Assembly (NCBI RefSeq): GCF_006152145.1
Contig: NZ_VDFV01000006.1
Location: 1 to 64,000 of the forward strand
Length of the DNA stretch: 64,000 nucleotides
Source: Rubellimicrobium roseum
Lineage (GTDB): Bacteria; Pseudomonadota; Alphaproteobacteria; Rhodobacterales; Rhodobacteraceae
Direction of reading: 5' to 3'
Shown here in pieces: positions 62,711-64,000 of this stretch. Below the pieces are notes generated by a model that was not told the origin of the DNA, did not search any database, and saw only the letters and a list, made by a program, of their open reading frames with translations. The translations under genes were made by a program, and so were the position numbers. How positions within the stretch are numbered: position 1 is the stretch's first letter; each line of letters opens with the position of its first letter.

Positions 62711-63570
62711 TGCGGGATTTCTCGAACGACACATCGCAGCTTGCCCTTAACACGGCGACGCTTGGGCACAACCTCGACGGCCACGGAGCCGGCTGGCCGG
62801 TCGAGAGGGTAATCAACGCCTGCGCGGAACGGGGCATCGGCGGAATCGTGTTCTGGCGCCGGGAAGTTGGTTCCCGGGCCGTTGAGATCGGGGCGCGTGC
62901 CCGGGCAGCGGGTTTGCGGGTAGACGGCCTCTGCCGCACGCCGTTCCTGACGGGTCCCCTGGCACTGCCGAGCCGACAGCAGATAATGGACGACTTCCGG
63001 TCCTCGATCGACATGGCTGCAGACCTAGGGGCACCGATCCTCACAATTGTCACAGGCGGCGTCGAGCCTGGCACGAAGGGAGCTGGCCCGAGCCTTGACC
63101 TGGTGACAGATCGAGTTGCCGAGGTCGCGCCCTATGCGGCCGAGCGCGGCGTGAGCTTGGCGCTTGAACCACTCAACCCGGTTTACGGCGGCAATCGTTC
63201 CTGTCTGACCACCGTGCGCGATGCGCTTGACATCTGCGATCGGATCGGAGCCCCAAATCTGGGTGTCGCCGTCGATGTCTATCATGTCTGGTGGGACACC
63301 GAGCTCTCGATGCAACTACGGCGCGCGGGACCGGAGCGCCTCCTCGGCTATCACCTTTGTGACTGGCTGGCCGACACACGGGACGTGCTCCTTGACCGCG
63401 GCATGATGGGGGACGGAGTAGCCGACCTGCGCGGTCTCCGCGCAGCGATGGAGGGGGCGGGTTACGGTGGCCCCTGCGAGGTCGAAATCTTCTCGGCCGA
63501 CAACTGGTGGAAACGCGATCCGGACGAGGTGCTCGACGTCATGGTTGAGCGGTTCCGGACTGCTTGCTGA
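62710..63570 (+). CDS. Sugar-phosphate isomerase/epimerase family protein (TIM barrel)
   Basis: A 286-residue xylose-isomerase-like TIM-barrel protein. The Glu of the metal site is in LALEPLNPVYGG, the Asp/His in VAVDVYHVWWD, further His in LLGYHLCDW and a C-terminal Glu in GPCEVEIFSADNWW. Relatives include hydroxypyruvate isomerase, IolE-type dehydratases and keto-sugar epimerases. It starts at ATG 62710 (TGATG overlap); a GTG one codon earlier is possible. Tight linkage to DUF993 suggests that the two act in sequence. Confidence 0.83.
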   Translation: MRDFSNDTSQLALNTATLGHNLDGHGAGWPVERVINACAERGIGGIVFWRREVGSRAVEIGARARAAGLRVDGLCRTPFLTGPLALPSRQQIMDDFRSSIDMAADLGAPILTIVTGGVEPGTKGAGPSLDLVTDRVAEVAPYAAERGVSLALEPLNPVYGGNRSCLTTVRDALDICDRIGAPNLGVAVDVYHVWWDTELSMQLRRAGPERLLGYHLCDWLADTRDVLLDRGMMGDGVADLRGLRAAMEGAGYGGPCEVEIFSADNWWKRDPDEVLDVMVERFRTAC

Positions 63571-63582
63571 GGGAAAGCGCCC

Positions 63583-64000
63583 ATGAAGGTTCTTGTGCCT
63601 GTGAAGCGCGTGATCGACTACAACGTGAAGGTTCGCGTGCGCGCGGACGGCTCGGGCGTCGATCTCGCCAACGTCAAGATGTCGATGAACCCCTTTGACG
63701 AGATCGCGGTCGAGGAGGCGATCCGGCTCAAGGAGAAGGGCACCGCGACCGAGGTCGTGGCCGTCTCCATCGGCGTCCGCCAGGCGCAGGAGACGCTTCG
63801 GACCGCGCTCGCCATGGGTGCCGACCGCGCGATCCTGGTGCTGGCCTCCGAGGACGTCCACCAGGACATCGAGCCACTCGCGGTGGCCAAGATCCTGGCG
63901 GGCATCGTCAAGGAGGAGAGCCCCGGGCTGGTGCTCTGCGGCAAGCAGGCCATCGACAACGACATGAACGCGACGGGCCAGATGCTCGCGGCCCTTCTCG
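63583..64000 (+). CDS. etfB: Electron transfer flavoprotein beta subunit (cut by the window edge)
   Basis: The first 139 codons of Etf[20 protein letters not shown] at the start, [20 protein letters not shown], the [12 protein letters not shown] segment and [18 protein letters not shown], which holds the AMP-binding pattern of the family. ETF takes electrons from acyl-CoA dehydrogenases and passes them to ETF-ubiquinone oxidoreductase. GAGGGAAAG precedes the ATG, 12 nt after the isomerase stop. An EtfB gene in the same operon as the acyl-CoA dehydrogenase indicates a dedicated electron path; etfA presumably follows outside the window. Confidence 0.95.
   Translation, partial: MKVLVPVKRVIDYNVKVRVRADGSGVDLANVKMSMNPFDEIAVEEAIRLKEKGTATEVVAVSIGVRQAQETLRTALAMGADRAILVLASEDVHQDIEPLAVAKILAGIVKEESPGLVLCGKQAIDNDMNATGQMLAALL

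Overview
The window is a 64-kb carbohydrate-catabolism region from a high-G+C bacterium. It is probably an alphaproteobacterium of the Rhodobacterales type. That placement is an inference from the CUT2-type sugar ABC operons, a two-domain ALDH16, the EtfB sequence at the right edge, and the IS21/IS5/IS110-like scars. No rRNA, tRNA, CRISPR array, replication gene or housekeeping block is visible, so the stretch could lie on a chromosome, chromid or large plasmid.

Layout. (1) 0-5 kb is a mobile-element margin: IS21-like end repeats, a lone TniQ-family gene, a membrane-anchored endonuclease/exonuclease/phosphatase-family protein and an IS5-type transposase tail. (2) 5-14 kb is the first sugar/polyol module: FGGY kinase, SorE-like dehydrogenase and RpiR regulator on the minus strand, divergent from a binding protein-ATPase-permease-permease importer. 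(3) 14-22 kb is a deoxy-sugar module behind a perfect inverted-repeat operator: GatD-like dehydrogenase, FGGY kinase, SorC-type regulator, DeoC aldolase, ALDH16 and HAD phosphatase. (4) 22-38 kb has two divergent operons. Leftward is a tightly overlapped operon: cupin phosphoglucose isomerase, KDPG aldolase, shikimate-dehydrogenase-like protein, D-2-hydroxyacid dehydrogenase, MBL hydrolase and HexR-like regulator. Rightward are a second importer, FGGY kinase, three SDRs, a GldA-type dehydrogenase and a B12-type diol dehydratase whose large and medium subunits are fused, followed by its small subunit. A 15-bp HexR-like operator lies between the two operons. (5) 38-41 kb holds a DeoR regulator and MFS transporter. 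(6) 41-64 kb combines a third importer with alcohol and aldehyde dehydrogenases and a GMC oxidoreductase. It then adds CoA-dependent enzymes (CoA transferase, enoyl-CoA hydratase, MaoC dehydratase, acyl-CoA dehydrogenase, EtfB), glycerate kinase, a DUF993 protein and a TIM-barrel isomerase. A TetR gene lies inside it.

Two observations stand out. A 16-bp palindrome (best copy GTAACTATCTAGTTAC) recurs in six promoter gaps from 40.9 to 59.6 kb, including the TetR gene's own upstream gap, which suggests that one TetR regulator ties the third importer to the CoA-based enzymes. That set would be an unusual route in which an imported sugar or cyclitol-like compound is oxidised to an acid, activated to a CoA thioester, dehydrogenated and hydrated, then cleaved toward C3 units such as glycerate. 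Also, each of the three substrate-binding-protein genes is followed by a GC-rich hairpin, a likely device for making more binding protein than membrane components. All substrates are unknown; the functional links are inference from gene families and gene order.
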